Assembly (NCBI RefSeq): GCF_001187905.1 | Contig: NZ_LGIS01000027.1 | Location: 1 to 64,000 of the forward strand | DNA from: Pantoea sp. RIT-PI-b | Lineage (GTDB): Bacteria > Pseudomonadota > Gammaproteobacteria > Enterobacterales > Enterobacteriaceae | DNA length: 64,000 nt | Direction: 5' to 3' | Part shown: one piece after another, positions 40,252 to 48,984 of the stretch | Layout: each line of letters begins with the position of its first letter | How positions within the stretch are numbered: the first letter of the stretch is position 1 | The notes under the pieces: generated by a model | What the model was told of the DNA's origin: nothing | The model's input: the letters and a program-made list of their open reading frames with translations, nothing else | The model's database searches: none | Translations under genes and position numbers: made by a program

Positions 40252-41088
40252 ATGAAAAAAACAGCACTGCTGATCGCCGCACTTCTTTCCGTTGGCACCA
40301 TGGCGCAGGCGCAAGCCGATACGCTGGCCGACATCAAAAGCAGCGGCAAAATCACCGTCGGTATCGATCCAACCTTTCCTCCCTATGAATACACCGATGA
40401 CAAAGGTGAGATCACCGGCTACAGCGTGGCGATCATGCAATCCTTTGCAAAAGATCTCGGTGTGAAACTGGAGTTTCAGAAAACCGCCTTCAGCGGCATT
40501 TTGCCGGGGCTGATCTCTGGCTCGTTCAACGCCGAAGGTTCCTCCCTTAACGTCACTGCTGAACGCGCGAAGAAAGTGCTGTTCACCGTGCCGTACAGCA
40601 AAACCGTTAACGGCGTGCTGGTGCGTGAAGACGCAGCCAAAGCGTTCAGTGGCAAAACCCTCAGCCCGGAAAGCTTGTCAGGCCTGCGCGGTGCGGTGAA
40701 AACCGCCAGCGTGCCGGAGCAGTTGCTGAAAGGCTTTAACGAGCAGCTGAAGAAAGAGGGCAAAAAACCGATCACCATTATTAACGTTGATTCGCTGGAT
40801 CAAACCGTCAGCACGCTGATGACCAAACGCGCCGATTTCGTCTATGACGACATCTCAGTACTGGCACCAGTAGCGAAAAAATACGCCGGTAAAGTGGCGC
40901 AGGTGGGCGAAGTCGGCCCGTCGCAGTGGATGGGTTGGGCGACGCGTAAAGAAGATGGCAGCCTGAACCAGGCGATTAGCGCGCATATCCTGGCGATGCA
41001 GAAAGATGGCGAGCTGACAAAACTGCAGCAGCAGTATCTCGGCACCACCTTCACCGTACCCGCCAGCGACTTCATTCCGCAGGAGTAA
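40252..41088 (+). CDS. ABC transporter periplasmic binding protein, amino-acid type
   Basis: 278 aa, SBP_bac_3 family. A Sec signal peptide (MKKTALLIAALLSVGTMAQAQA, cut about residue 22) is followed by the two-lobe fold with GKITVGIDPTFPPYEYTDDKGEITGYSVAIM near 31-61 and YDDISVLAPVAKKYAG near 200. First gene of a six-gene operon with two permeases and three DUF1989 proteins. Such proteins bind amino acids or small nitrogen compounds. The promoter type and the DUF1989 partners suggest a nitrogenous ligand, identity unknown. Confidence 0.85.
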   Translation: MKKTALLIAALLSVGTMAQAQADTLADIKSSGKITVGIDPTFPPYEYTDDKGEITGYSVAIMQSFAKDLGVKLEFQKTAFSGILPGLISGSFNAEGSSLNVTAERAKKVLFTVPYSKTVNGVLVREDAAKAFSGKTLSPESLSGLRGAVKTASVPEQLLKGFNEQLKKEGKKPITIINVDSLDQTVSTLMTKRADFVYDDISVLAPVAKKYAGKVAQVGEVGPSQWMGWATRKEDGSLNQAISAHILAMQKDGELTKLQQQYLGTTFTVPASDFIPQE

Positions 41089-41090
41089 TT

Positions 41091-41723
41091 ATGTGCCAGT
41101 CCAACCTGACGGTGCCCGCCGGCTTTGGCAAAACCTTCCGCGTGCGTAAAGGCCAGTTCATTACCGTGATTGATAGTGAAGGGCAGCAGGCGGCCGATTT
41201 TGTCGCGGTAAACGCCGACGATCTCAACGAGAAGCTGTCGCCGGTCCATACGCGCCAGCAGCTGCGTTCGCTGTTCTTTAAACCCGGCGATGCGCTGTGG
41301 TCGAGTGAAAACCGCCCGATGCTGCGCATTCTTGCCGACAGCATCGGCATTCACGATGCCAACGTACCGGCGTGCGATCGCACCCGTTTTAGCGTCGATT
41401 TCGGCGTAGAAGGGCATCGCAACTGCGTTGATAACCTGTTGGAGGGGATGAAGGCATTTGGCGTGACCTACTTCTCGCTGCCGGAACCGTTCAACCTGTT
41501 CCAGAACGGCCCGGTCACCGCCGATGGCCGCATGGAAGTCACCGATCCCAACAGCGTCGCGGGCGATAGCATCACCTTTGAAGCGCTGTGCGACCTGATC
41601 TGCTCGGTGTCATCCTGCCCGCAGGACATCATTCCCGGCAACGGCCTGCAGGTGACGCCAATTGACATCGTGGTCAGCGACCATTTTCACGCTCAGGAGA
41701 TGAATCATGCTGTTAATGCGTGA
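41091..41723 (+). CDS. DUF1989 protein (carboxyguanidine-deiminase-like), first copy
   Basis: 210 aa, starting 3 bp after the binding-protein gene with AGGAG before the ATG. DUF1989 proteins were long annotated as urea-carboxylase-associated; characterised members CgdA and CgdB form a carboxyguanidine deiminase. Probable metal ligands are conserved: Cys95 (PACDRTRF), HRNC at 109-112 and Cys176 (SSCPQD). No urea/guanidine carboxylase or allophanate hydrolase is in the window, so the substrate may differ. The 3' end overlaps the next DUF1989 gene by 17 bases, suggesting a heteromeric pair. Confidence 0.8.
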   Translation: MCQSNLTVPAGFGKTFRVRKGQFITVIDSEGQQAADFVAVNADDLNEKLSPVHTRQQLRSLFFKPGDALWSSENRPMLRILADSIGIHDANVPACDRTRFSVDFGVEGHRNCVDNLLEGMKAFGVTYFSLPEPFNLFQNGPVTADGRMEVTDPNSVAGDSITFEALCDLICSVSSCPQDIIPGNGLQVTPIDIVVSDHFHAQEMNHAVNA

Positions 41724-42354
41724 AAGTTATGAAGAAACCGCCGTGCGCACGCTGGCTGAACCGGTGCAGGTTGCGGCGGGCAGCGTGGGTTCGATTCGCG
41801 TGCTGCGCGGTCAGCTACTGCGCATCACCGCGCTGGGCGAAGGTGCCGTTGCGTCGCTGTTTGGCTTTAGCCTTGTCGATTCCGCCGTATGGTTGTCGGT
41901 GCACCATACGCGGGTGTTCAGCAACAGTTATCTGCTCGGTTCCGGTATGCGTCTGGTGAATAACCGTCGCCGTCCAATGATGGTGCTGGGCAAAGACAGC
42001 GTAAAGCGTCACGACCTGCTGCTACCGGCATCTACCACCGCGTTTCTCGCCGAGCGCGGTTATCAGGGCGAAGGTTGCGTTGAGGGTGTGCGCGGCGAGC
42101 TGGCGCGTCTTGGTCGGGTGGTGCCGAAGCTGCCGGATCCGATCAACTTGTTTATGCACGTCAAGCTCACGCGCGAGGGCGATATTCTGCCGGAAACCAA
42201 TCTGACCAAAGCCGACGACAGCATTACCTGTCGCGTGGTGATGGATACGGAATTCATCGTCTCCGCCTGCAACACCGGCATTGAGGGTAACGATAAACCC
42301 GCGCCGCTGCTGCTGTCGGTGGCGGAAAACTTGCACGACTTTAACGCGGAGTAA
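41707..42354 (+). CDS. DUF1989-like protein, divergent second copy
   Basis: 215 aa. ATG 41707 follows AGGAG and lies inside the end of the preceding gene. The overall DUF1989 pattern can be followed (PDPINLFMHVKLTREGDI near 143-160, then DDSITCRVVMDTEFIVSACNTG). The HRNC ligand motif is missing (GCVEGVRGE in its place) and CPQD has become CNTG at 188-191. It may therefore be a non-catalytic or structural partner of the first copy. Family membership is by alignment by eye to its neighbours, so moderately sure. Confidence 0.65.
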   Translation: MLLMRESYEETAVRTLAEPVQVAAGSVGSIRVLRGQLLRITALGEGAVASLFGFSLVDSAVWLSVHHTRVFSNSYLLGSGMRLVNNRRRPMMVLGKDSVKRHDLLLPASTTAFLAERGYQGEGCVEGVRGELARLGRVVPKLPDPINLFMHVKLTREGDILPETNLTKADDSITCRVVMDTEFIVSACNTGIEGNDKPAPLLLSVAENLHDFNAE

Positions 42355-42357
42355 CGC

Positions 42358-43008
42358 ATGGGGCTGGATCAACAGGTGGTGGCCGCGCTGCCGGAACTCG
42401 GACGCGGACTGCTAATGACGCTGATGCTGACCGTGCTGGCGTCGTTAGTCAGCGTGGTAATGGGGCAGCTCGGCTGCTACCTGCAGCTGCGCCGAGCCTG
42501 GATCTGGCGCGCCATCGGCCGCGGCTACGTCAGTGTGATGCGCGGCACGCCAGCGATCGTGCAGCTGTTTGTGGTGTTTTTCACGCTGCCACGGCTGGGA
42601 TTGGGTGGGCAGCCGATGCTGGCGGCGGTGATTGCCATTGGCCTCAATAGCGGCGCATACGTGGCGGAAATCCTGCGCGTTAATCGCAGCCTGGTGACGC
42701 GCGGCCAGCTTGAAGCCGCGCGCACGCTGGGGTTGAGCCGTTTTCTCAGCTGGTGGTATGTGATTAATCCCCAGGTGATGCGCGCCAGCCTGCCGATGCT
42801 GGTCAATGAATTCACCATTCTGCTGAAAACCACGCCGCTGGCCTCGGTGGTGGCGCTGACCGAACTGACCTATGCCGGACAGATCGTCATCGCCCGCACC
42901 TACGAAGCCACCCAGGTGTTGCTGCTGGTGGCGGCGGGTTACCTGCTCATCGCCATGCCGTTGATTGCGGCGGCGCGACGTCTGGAAGCGAAACGGAGGA
43001 TGGCGTAA
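42358..43008 (+). CDS. ABC transporter permease, polar amino-acid type
   Basis: 216 aa, HisM/GlnP family, with about five hydrophobic helices. It has the family segment VMRGTPAIVQLFVVFF near residue 59 and the EAA loop GQLEAARTLGLSR near 117. It starts 3 bp after the second DUF1989 gene and its stop overlaps the next permease start (TAATG). It partners the 43008 permease as a heterodimer. Confidence 0.88.
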   Translation: MGLDQQVVAALPELGRGLLMTLMLTVLASLVSVVMGQLGCYLQLRRAWIWRAIGRGYVSVMRGTPAIVQLFVVFFTLPRLGLGGQPMLAAVIAIGLNSGAYVAEILRVNRSLVTRGQLEAARTLGLSRFLSWWYVINPQVMRASLPMLVNEFTILLKTTPLASVVALTELTYAGQIVIARTYEATQVLLLVAAGYLLIAMPLIAAARRLEAKRRMA

Positions 43009-43673
43009 TGGATTGGCAGGCAATTACCACCTCGTTGCCGTCGCTGGCTGACGGCCTGGTCGCTACCTTGCAGCTCTGTCTGGTGGCGGCGCTCTGTTCG
43101 CTGCTGTGGGGCGCGCTGCTGGCCGTACTGCTGATGCGCGCCTCGCCGTTCTGGCTGCGTTTGCTCAATCTTTACAGCGGTTTAACCCTCGCGCTGCCGC
43201 TGCTGGTGGTGATCTATCTGCTCTATTTTGTGCTGCCGGAATATGACATCACGCTGTCGTCGCCGGTGGTGGGCGTGCTGGCGCTAACGCTCTACTACGC
43301 GCCCTATATCGCGCAGGTGATCCGCTCGGCCATTGATGCGCTGCCGAAAGGGCAGTGGGAAGCGTGCCGCGTGCTCGGCTTAAGCCGTAGCGAACAGCTG
43401 CGCGATGTGGTGCTGCCGCAAACCCTGCCGCAGATGTTATCGCCGCTGGTGGGGCTGATGATCGGTTTGATTAAAGACTCGGCGCTGCTGTCGATTGTCT
43501 CGGTGCAGGAGTTTATGTACGCCGCCAAACAGGCGATTTCGGATACCTACGCGCCGCTGGAGATCTATCTCACCGTGGCGCTCTGTTACTGGCTGCTCAA
43601 CAGCGCGATCGACTGGCTGGCGCGCGGCCTTGAATCTCGCATGACGCGCTACCGTCGCGCCATGCAGCACTAA
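43008..43673 (+). CDS. ABC transporter permease, polar amino-acid type (second)
   Basis: 221 aa, same family as the preceding gene, with the EAA loop GQWEACRVLGLSRSEQLRDVVLPQ near residue 119 and about five membrane helices. No ATP-binding subunit follows; no Walker motif is present in any gene of the operon. An ATPase encoded elsewhere, perhaps shared with another importer, must be assumed. Confidence 0.88.
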   Translation: MDWQAITTSLPSLADGLVATLQLCLVAALCSLLWGALLAVLLMRASPFWLRLLNLYSGLTLALPLLVVIYLLYFVLPEYDITLSSPVVGVLALTLYYAPYIAQVIRSAIDALPKGQWEACRVLGLSRSEQLRDVVLPQTLPQMLSPLVGLMIGLIKDSALLSIVSVQEFMYAAKQAISDTYAPLEIYLTVALCYWLLNSAIDWLARGLESRMTRYRRAMQH

Positions 43674-43686
43674 TGTGGAGAACAAC

Positions 43687-44358
43687 ATGTCAGCGGAATT
43701 TCAGCATCGTGAAGTGATAACTATTCCGGCGCGCTTTGGTAAAGCGGTGCGACTGAAGAAGGGGGAAGCGGTACAGGTGATTAACCTGCACGGCACCCAG
43801 GTGGTGGATTGCTGGGCGTATAACGCTGAGGATGTGAGTGAATATATGTGTATGGAGGCGACGCGGGTGTGGAATCAGCGTCTCAATCCGAAAGTGGGCG
43901 ACAGCTTTATTACCAGCCAGCGCCACCCGATTTTGACGCTGGTGGCGGATACCTCGCCGGGCGTGCACGACACCTTTATGGCCGCCTGCGATGCGCGGCG
44001 TTATGAGTTGCTGGGTTGCACTGAACCGCATCGCAACTGCCATGACAACCTGTTTGAAGGCATGAGCGAGCTGGGCGTGACGCTGCCGCACGGCAATCTG
44101 GCATCGTTTAATATTTTTATGAATATTCAGGTGCAGCCGGACGGCATCACGCTGAAGACGCTGCCGGTGGTGACTAAGCCGGGCGACTATATTGTGCTGC
44201 GCGCCGAGATGGATTGTTTGGTGGCGTTCTCAGCCTGCCCGCAGGATATCGTCAGCATTCAGGGGCAGGGCGACAACACGCCGCGCGATGCTGAACTGCG
44301 CATTTTGACCGATGGCTTCCCGCAGGTGCAGCTGCAGGGCGCGTGGGTTCCGGCTTGA
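43687..44358 (+). CDS. DUF1989 protein, third copy
   Basis: 223 aa from ATG 43687 (GTGGAGAAC upstream; a GTG at 43675 would add four residues). It has all the ligand residues of the family: Cys101 (AACDARRY), HRNC at 115-118, and Cys184 (SACPQD), and VHDTF at 93-97, as in characterised carboxyguanidine deiminase subunits. It is closer to the first copy than to the second. Last gene of the operon; composite element copy 2 follows 8 bp later. Confidence 0.8.
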   Translation: MSAEFQHREVITIPARFGKAVRLKKGEAVQVINLHGTQVVDCWAYNAEDVSEYMCMEATRVWNQRLNPKVGDSFITSQRHPILTLVADTSPGVHDTFMAACDARRYELLGCTEPHRNCHDNLFEGMSELGVTLPHGNLASFNIFMNIQVQPDGITLKTLPVVTKPGDYIVLRAEMDCLVAFSACPQDIVSIQGQGDNTPRDAELRILTDGFPQVQLQGAWVPA

Positions 44359-44365
44359 CTGTGCA

Positions 44366-44498
44366 TGCTGTCCCCCATCCCGGCCTTCCCCCATAAATGG
44401 GGGAAGGAGACGCTGCCACATGCAGCTCCCCAACTATCATATTGCAGCATCTTCCTCCCCCATTTATGGGGGAGGACCGAGGAGGGGGACAGCCAGCA
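44366..44498 (+). repeat. Composite palindromic element, copy 2
   Basis: 133 bp. Hairpins CCTTCCCCCAT-AA-ATGGGGGAAGG and TCCTCCCCCAT-TT-ATGGGGGAGGA flank CTGCCACATGCAGCTCCCC...CATATTGCAGCA; outer arms TGCTGTCCCCC...GGGGGACAGCCAGCA. A partial extra arm (GGGATGGGGGACAGCCAGCAC) follows at 44505-44525. It lies between convergent genes. Confidence 0.85.
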
Positions 44499-44549
44499 CC
44501 GACCGGGATGGGGGACAGCCAGCACAATCTCAATCAGCCCGCAGCAAAT

Positions 44550-45176
44550 CTACGACTTCACCACCCCATCCAGCCACGCCTGGAACCGCGCATACGGCAC
44601 ATACAGCGCCACATTCTTAAACAGCGTCTTACCGCTCTTATTGTCATCAATCTGGCTGCTATAACCGACAATCACTCCCGCCAGCGTATCGTCGCTGGCG
44701 TTATACACCGCACCGCCGGACATGCCTTTCACCACGCCAGCATTAGCCGCTACCACCACACAGCTGGCCTTATTCCAGTCATTCGCCAGCGTGGTATTGA
44801 TCAGATTCTTACCGCTCGATGCCACCGGCATCGCCGAAATAAAGCTGTAGCCATATAAATTCACGTTGTCGCCAATATGACTATTACGAAATGGCGGCGG
44901 CAGATTGGCTTCACTGTTCTTGTGGTACACCACCGCAATATCACACTCAGGATGCCAGGCTTTCACCCGATACAGCGAATACTTCGCCACGTGCGCCGCC
45001 GTCAGGCTGTATTCGGGCGTGAGAGGAATGGTGGTGCCGAGTGCGCCAATGCCCAGCACCGTGGGAATGCCGGTCACGGTCATATCAACGCGTTTTGCTG
45101 CTTCTTTACTGTATTCGTAGTGCCCAACAGAGCAGCCACTCAGGCAGCCAACCGTTAGCGCGATGAGCCATCGCAT
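44550..45176 (-). CDS. Trypsin-like (S1) serine protease lipoprotein
   Basis: 208 aa. A lipoprotein signal (MRWLIALTVGCLSGC, lipid Cys15) is followed by a compact trypsin-like domain with the triad His62 (LTAAHVA), Asp79 (ECDIAVV) and Ser153 (GMSGGAV). There is no PDZ domain, so it is not DegP-like. ATG 45176 follows GGGGAGAG; a 15-residue upstream extension would spoil the signal peptide. Expected to be membrane-anchored and periplasm-facing. Substrate unknown. Confidence 0.78.
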   Translation of the reverse strand: MRWLIALTVGCLSGCSVGHYEYSKEAAKRVDMTVTGIPTVLGIGALGTTIPLTPEYSLTAAHVAKYSLYRVKAWHPECDIAVVYHKNSEANLPPPFRNSHIGDNVNLYGYSFISAMPVASSGKNLINTTLANDWNKASCVVVAANAGVVKGMSGGAVYNASDDTLAGVIVGYSSQIDDNKSGKTLFKNVALYVPYARFQAWLDGVVKS

Positions 45177-45539
45177 ACGCTCTCCCCTCGATTTTTGACA
45201 CCGCATAACCGGGCAATCCATTGAGGTATCGGCAGTGCTCGTCCATCCTTTACTGATTGATTTAGCGTCAAAAGCCGTGCTGCTGTGACAGCGATCACAA
45301 CCTGCTTCAAGCGTAGCGCGGAAACATCAATCTGTCTCAATGGTTCGCTGCCGTCATTTTCCCACGCTGCGATTATTGCTGCAGGCGCAACATAGCCTTG
45401 CGGCGCGCGGGGTGGTTGCGGTGAAAAGGCTATGCTTTAATAACAATGTGACGCAGTTCAAATTTTAATAAGCGTCCGTTGTAACCGCACTGCGTTCGCC
45501 GTGCGGCCTGCCTGCAAAAAATATTTGGGAGAGTGTGTT
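45177..45539. other. Divergent intergenic region, S1 protease / MFS exporter
   Basis: 363 bp between divergent genes. I see AT-rich promoter-like sequence near 45435-45470 (GCTATGCTTTAATAAC) but no operator, RNA or gene that I can support. Confidence 0.3.
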
Positions 45540-46703
45540 ATGCCTGTTGCATTACTGGCGCTGGCGCTGAGTGCGTTCGCCATCGGCACCACGGAGTTCG
45601 TCATCATGGGATTACTGCCGGACGTGGCGGGCGATCTGCAGGTGACCATTCCTTCGGCGGGATGGCTGATCAGCGGTTACGCGCTGGGCGTGGCCATCGG
45701 CGCGCCGATCATGGCGCTGCTGACCGCCAAACTGCCGCGGAAAAAGACGCTGATTCTGCTGATGATTATCTTCATCATCGGCAACGTGCTCTGTGCGTTG
45801 GCCTACACCTACAACCTGCTGATGCTGGCGCGTGTGGTGACCGCGCTGTGTCACGGCGCCTTCTTCGGCATTGGCGCGGTGGTCGCGGCGAGTCTGGTGG
45901 CACCGAGTCGTCAGGCTTCTGCCGTGGCGCTGATGTTCACCGGCCTGACGCTGGCTAACGTGCTTGGCGTGCCGCTCGGCACCTGGTTTGGTCAGATGTT
46001 TGGCTGGCGCGCCACCTTCTGGGGCGTGGCGATTATCGGCATCTTCGCCTTTATCGCGCTGATTGTTAGCCTGCCGAACAACAAAGAAGAGAAGCCGGTG
46101 CATCTGGCGAGTGAAATCAGCGCGCTGGCGAATGGCAAACTGTGGCTGTCGCTGTTGATGACGGTATTCTTTGCCGCCGCGATGTTTGCGCTGTTCAGCT
46201 ACATCGCCCCGCTGCTGTTGCAGGTGACCGGCATCTCGGATCGTGGTGTGAGCTGGACGCTGTTCCTGATCGGTGCCGGTTTAACCGTCGGCAATATCCT
46301 CGGCGGCAAGCTGGCCGACTGGAAAGTGTCGTTTAGCCTGATCCTCAGCTTTGTGCTGATTGCGCTGTTCTCGCTGCTGTTCAGCTGGACCAGCCATGCG
46401 CTGTGGCTGGCGGAGATCACCTTGTTCCTGTGGGCGATGGCGACTTTTGCCACCGTGCCAGGCCTGCAGATTAACGTGGTGCGCCACGGTAAAGATGCGC
46501 CAAACCTGGTTTCCACGCTCAACATCTCCGCCTTCAACGTCGGTAACGCGCTCGGCGCGTGGGTCGGCGGCGCGGTGATCGAGAAAGGTTACGGCCTGAC
46601 GTCGGTGCCGGTTGCTGCAGCCGCGCTGGCAGTCATCGGTTTGGTGATCTGCCTGATTACCTTCCGCAAATCGGGCGGGCAGGGCGAAGCGGTTAACGCT
46701 TAA
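45540..46703 (+). CDS. MFS efflux transporter, AraJ/YdhP type
   Basis: A 387-aa membrane protein with 12 hydrophobic segments, DHA1 drug-proton antiporter group. Markers are the N-terminal IGTTEFVIMGLLPDVA, RVVTALCHGAFFGIGAVVAASLV near residue 100, and GLTLANVLGVPLGTW near 138, as in E. coli AraJ and YdhP. ATG 45540 follows GGGAGAGTG. It is convergent with lysR, overlapping its stop by four bases. Probable exporter of a metabolite or toxic compound; substrate unknown. Confidence 0.85.
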   Translation: MPVALLALALSAFAIGTTEFVIMGLLPDVAGDLQVTIPSAGWLISGYALGVAIGAPIMALLTAKLPRKKTLILLMIIFIIGNVLCALAYTYNLLMLARVVTALCHGAFFGIGAVVAASLVAPSRQASAVALMFTGLTLANVLGVPLGTWFGQMFGWRATFWGVAIIGIFAFIALIVSLPNNKEEKPVHLASEISALANGKLWLSLLMTVFFAAAMFALFSYIAPLLLQVTGISDRGVSWTLFLIGAGLTVGNILGGKLADWKVSFSLILSFVLIALFSLLFSWTSHALWLAEITLFLWAMATFATVPGLQINVVRHGKDAPNLVSTLNISAFNVGNALGAWVGGAVIEKGYGLTSVPVAAAALAVIGLVICLITFRKSGGQGEAVNA

Positions 46704-47620
46704 GCTAATTGCTCGGCAATACGTTGTGGAAATGCGGCCACTTGCTGTTGCAGGTGGTCGCAGAAGTGATCGACCAGCGCTGAAGCCGGTCGATGCTGTG
46801 GCCGCACCAGACTGACGGTAAACGGCACGGCGATACTGAAGCGACGCATCACCACCCCGCTGGCGGCGTAATCAAGCGCCGTCAGCGGATTCACAATCGA
46901 AATCCCCACGCCCGCGCGCACCATCGCGCACACCGACGCCGCACTGTGCGTCTCCAGCACCAACCGTCGCTCCACCTCCTGCTCATGAAACAGCGAATCC
47001 AGTAGCTGGCGATAGCTATCGCTGCGCGACAGGCTGACGTAGTTCTCGCCGTGGAAATCCTGCGGCGTCAGCACCGCGCGCTGGCACAGCGGATGCTGTG
47101 GCGGCAGCACGCATACTTCATCGCAGGTCAGCAGCGGCAGACGCTCGGTGCCGGCGGGCGCATGCTGGGTTTCAGTCAGACCTAGATCGTAGCGCTGCGC
47201 CGACAGCCACTCTTCCAGCAGCGGCGACTCCTGCGGAATGATATTCAGGCTGACCTGCGGATAGCGCTGCATAAAGGGCTGCAACAGCGGCGGCAGCAGT
47301 GACTGGGAAAACACCGGCAAACAGGCGATCGACAGTTCGCCCTGACGAAACTGCCGCAGCCCTTCGGCGGCATCCATAATGCGATCGAGCCCGTACCACG
47401 AGCGCTGCACCTCTTCGTACAGCCGCAGGCCTTGCACCGTCGGCTGCAAGCGTCCGCGCACCCGCTCGAACAGCTGCAAGCCGAGCTGCTGCTCCAGCCG
47501 CGCCAGCTCGCGGCTTACCGTCGGCTGCGAGGTGTGCAGCAGCGTCGCCGCCTGCGTCAGGTTGCCGCTGGTCATCACCGCGTGAAAAATTTCGATATGT
47601 CGCCAGTTAATTTTTGCCAT
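46700..47620 (-). CDS. lysR: LysR, activator of lysA
   Basis: 306 aa; founding member of the LTTR family. It activates lysA in response to diaminopimelate and lysine. Helix-turn-helix at the N-terminus (LTQAATLLHTSQPTVSRELARLE), and a core that matches E. coli LysR closely (QGELSIACLPVFSQS, CAMVRAGVGIS). ATG 47620 has a strong GGAGGG just upstream; the frame extends seven codons further but without a ribosome site. It is divergent from lysA with 110 bp between, the classic arrangement. Confidence 0.95.
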   Translation of the reverse strand: MAKINWRHIEIFHAVMTSGNLTQAATLLHTSQPTVSRELARLEQQLGLQLFERVRGRLQPTVQGLRLYEEVQRSWYGLDRIMDAAEGLRQFRQGELSIACLPVFSQSLLPPLLQPFMQRYPQVSLNIIPQESPLLEEWLSAQRYDLGLTETQHAPAGTERLPLLTCDEVCVLPPQHPLCQRAVLTPQDFHGENYVSLSRSDSYRQLLDSLFHEQEVERRLVLETHSAASVCAMVRAGVGISIVNPLTALDYAASGVVMRRFSIAVPFTVSLVRPQHRPASALVDHFCDHLQQQVAAFPQRIAEQLA

Positions 47621-47730
47621 TGCACCCTCCGCTAAAGCCATATCATATTTGTATAGATGTCGCTAAAACAGATATTTTTCTGAATCGCTGCGCTGTGGCT
47701 AAATAGGGGTAATGACACAGGAGAATTGAG

Positions 47731-48984
47731 ATGCCACGTCCACTGAACAACACCGAAACGGCGTTAACCGCCGCCCATTTACTGCCGCTGGCACAGCGTT
47801 ATAGCGGTCCATTCTGGGCTTATGACGCGGCGATTATTCAGCAGCGTATTGCCCAGCTGAGCGCGTTCGACGTGGTGCGTTTTGCGCAGAAGGCCTGCTC
47901 AAATATTCACATCCTGCGCCTGATGCGCGCTGCCGGCGTCAAAGTCGATTCGGTCTCGCTGGGTGAGATCGAGCGCGCCATTGCCGCCGGTTATCAGCCG
48001 GGTGGCGAAGATATTGTTTTCACCGCCGACGTGTTCGACCAGCCCACGCTGGCGCGCATTGCCGAACTGAAGGTGCCGGTTAACGCCGGTTCAGTAGATA
48101 TGCTGCATCAGTTAGGTGACGTGTCGCCGGGCCACGCGGTGTGGCTGCGCATCAATCCCGGATTTGGTCACGGCCACAGCCAGAAAACCAACACCGGCGG
48201 TGAGAACAGCAAGCACGGCATCTGGCACAGCGATCTGCCGCTGGCGCTGGCGGCGATTCAGCAGCACGGCCTGCGTCTGGTTGGTTTGCATATGCATATC
48301 GGTTCTGGCGTTGATTACGGCCACCTGCAGCAGGTGTGCGACGCGATGGTCGATCAGGTGGTGGCATTTGGTCAGGATCTGGCCGCGATCTCGGCGGGTG
48401 GCGGCTTGTCGATTCCGTATCGTTATGATGAAGAAGCGATTGATACCCAGCACTATTACGGCTTGTGGAACGGCGCGCGCGAGCGCATTGCCGCACATCT
48501 TGGTCATCCCGTGAAGCTGGAGATTGAGCCGGGCCGTTTCCTCGTGGCTGAGTCGGGCGTGCTGGTGTCACAGGTGCGGGCGGTGAAAGCGATGGGCAGC
48601 CGTCACTTTGTGCTGGTCGATGCCGGTTTCAGCGATTTGATGCGTCCGTCGATGTACGGCAGCTACCACCACATTTCGCTGCTGCCGGTTGACGGTCGCG
48701 CGCTGGGTGATGCAACGATTGAAAGCGTGGTGGCCGGTCCGCTGTGCGAATCGGGCGATGTGTTTACGCAGCTGGAAGGCGGCAAAGTGGAAACCCGCGC
48801 GCTGCCTGCGGCGCAGGTGGGCGATTATCTGGTGTTCCACGATACCGGTGCGTACGGCGCGTCGATGTCGTCGAACTACAACAGCCGCCCGCTGATTCCG
48901 GAAGTGCTGTTTGAAAATGGAGAGGCGCGGGAGATTCGTCGTGCGCAGACCATTCAGGAGCTGCTGGCGCTGGAACTGAACTGA
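47731..48984 (+). CDS. lysA: Diaminopimelate decarboxylase
   Basis: Last step of lysine synthesis: PLP-dependent decarboxylation of meso-diaminopimelate. 417 aa, alanine-racemase-type barrel with the PLP lysine at Lys54 (RFAQKACSNIHIL), GFGHGHSQKTNTGGENSKHG near 150, EPGRF near 267 and the active-site GPLCESGDVF near 335. It is regulated by the divergent lysR. Its TGA overlaps the start of the GNAT gene (ATGA), so the two are cotranscribed. Confidence 0.96.
   Translation: MPRPLNNTETALTAAHLLPLAQRYSGPFWAYDAAIIQQRIAQLSAFDVVRFAQKACSNIHILRLMRAAGVKVDSVSLGEIERAIAAGYQPGGEDIVFTADVFDQPTLARIAELKVPVNAGSVDMLHQLGDVSPGHAVWLRINPGFGHGHSQKTNTGGENSKHGIWHSDLPLALAAIQQHGLRLVGLHMHIGSGVDYGHLQQVCDAMVDQVVAFGQDLAAISAGGGLSIPYRYDEEAIDTQHYYGLWNGARERIAAHLGHPVKLEIEPGRFLVAESGVLVSQVRAVKAMGSRHFVLVDAGFSDLMRPSMYGSYHHISLLPVDGRALGDATIESVVAGPLCESGDVFTQLEGGKVETRALPAAQVGDYLVFHDTGAYGASMSSNYNSRPLIPEVLFENGEAREIRRAQTIQELLALELN

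Noticed and set aside
42358-43673. An ABC ATPase hidden in or near the permease genes
   Set aside because: No Walker A or signature motif in any frame from 39.1 to 44.4 kb; both genes are EAA-loop permeases.
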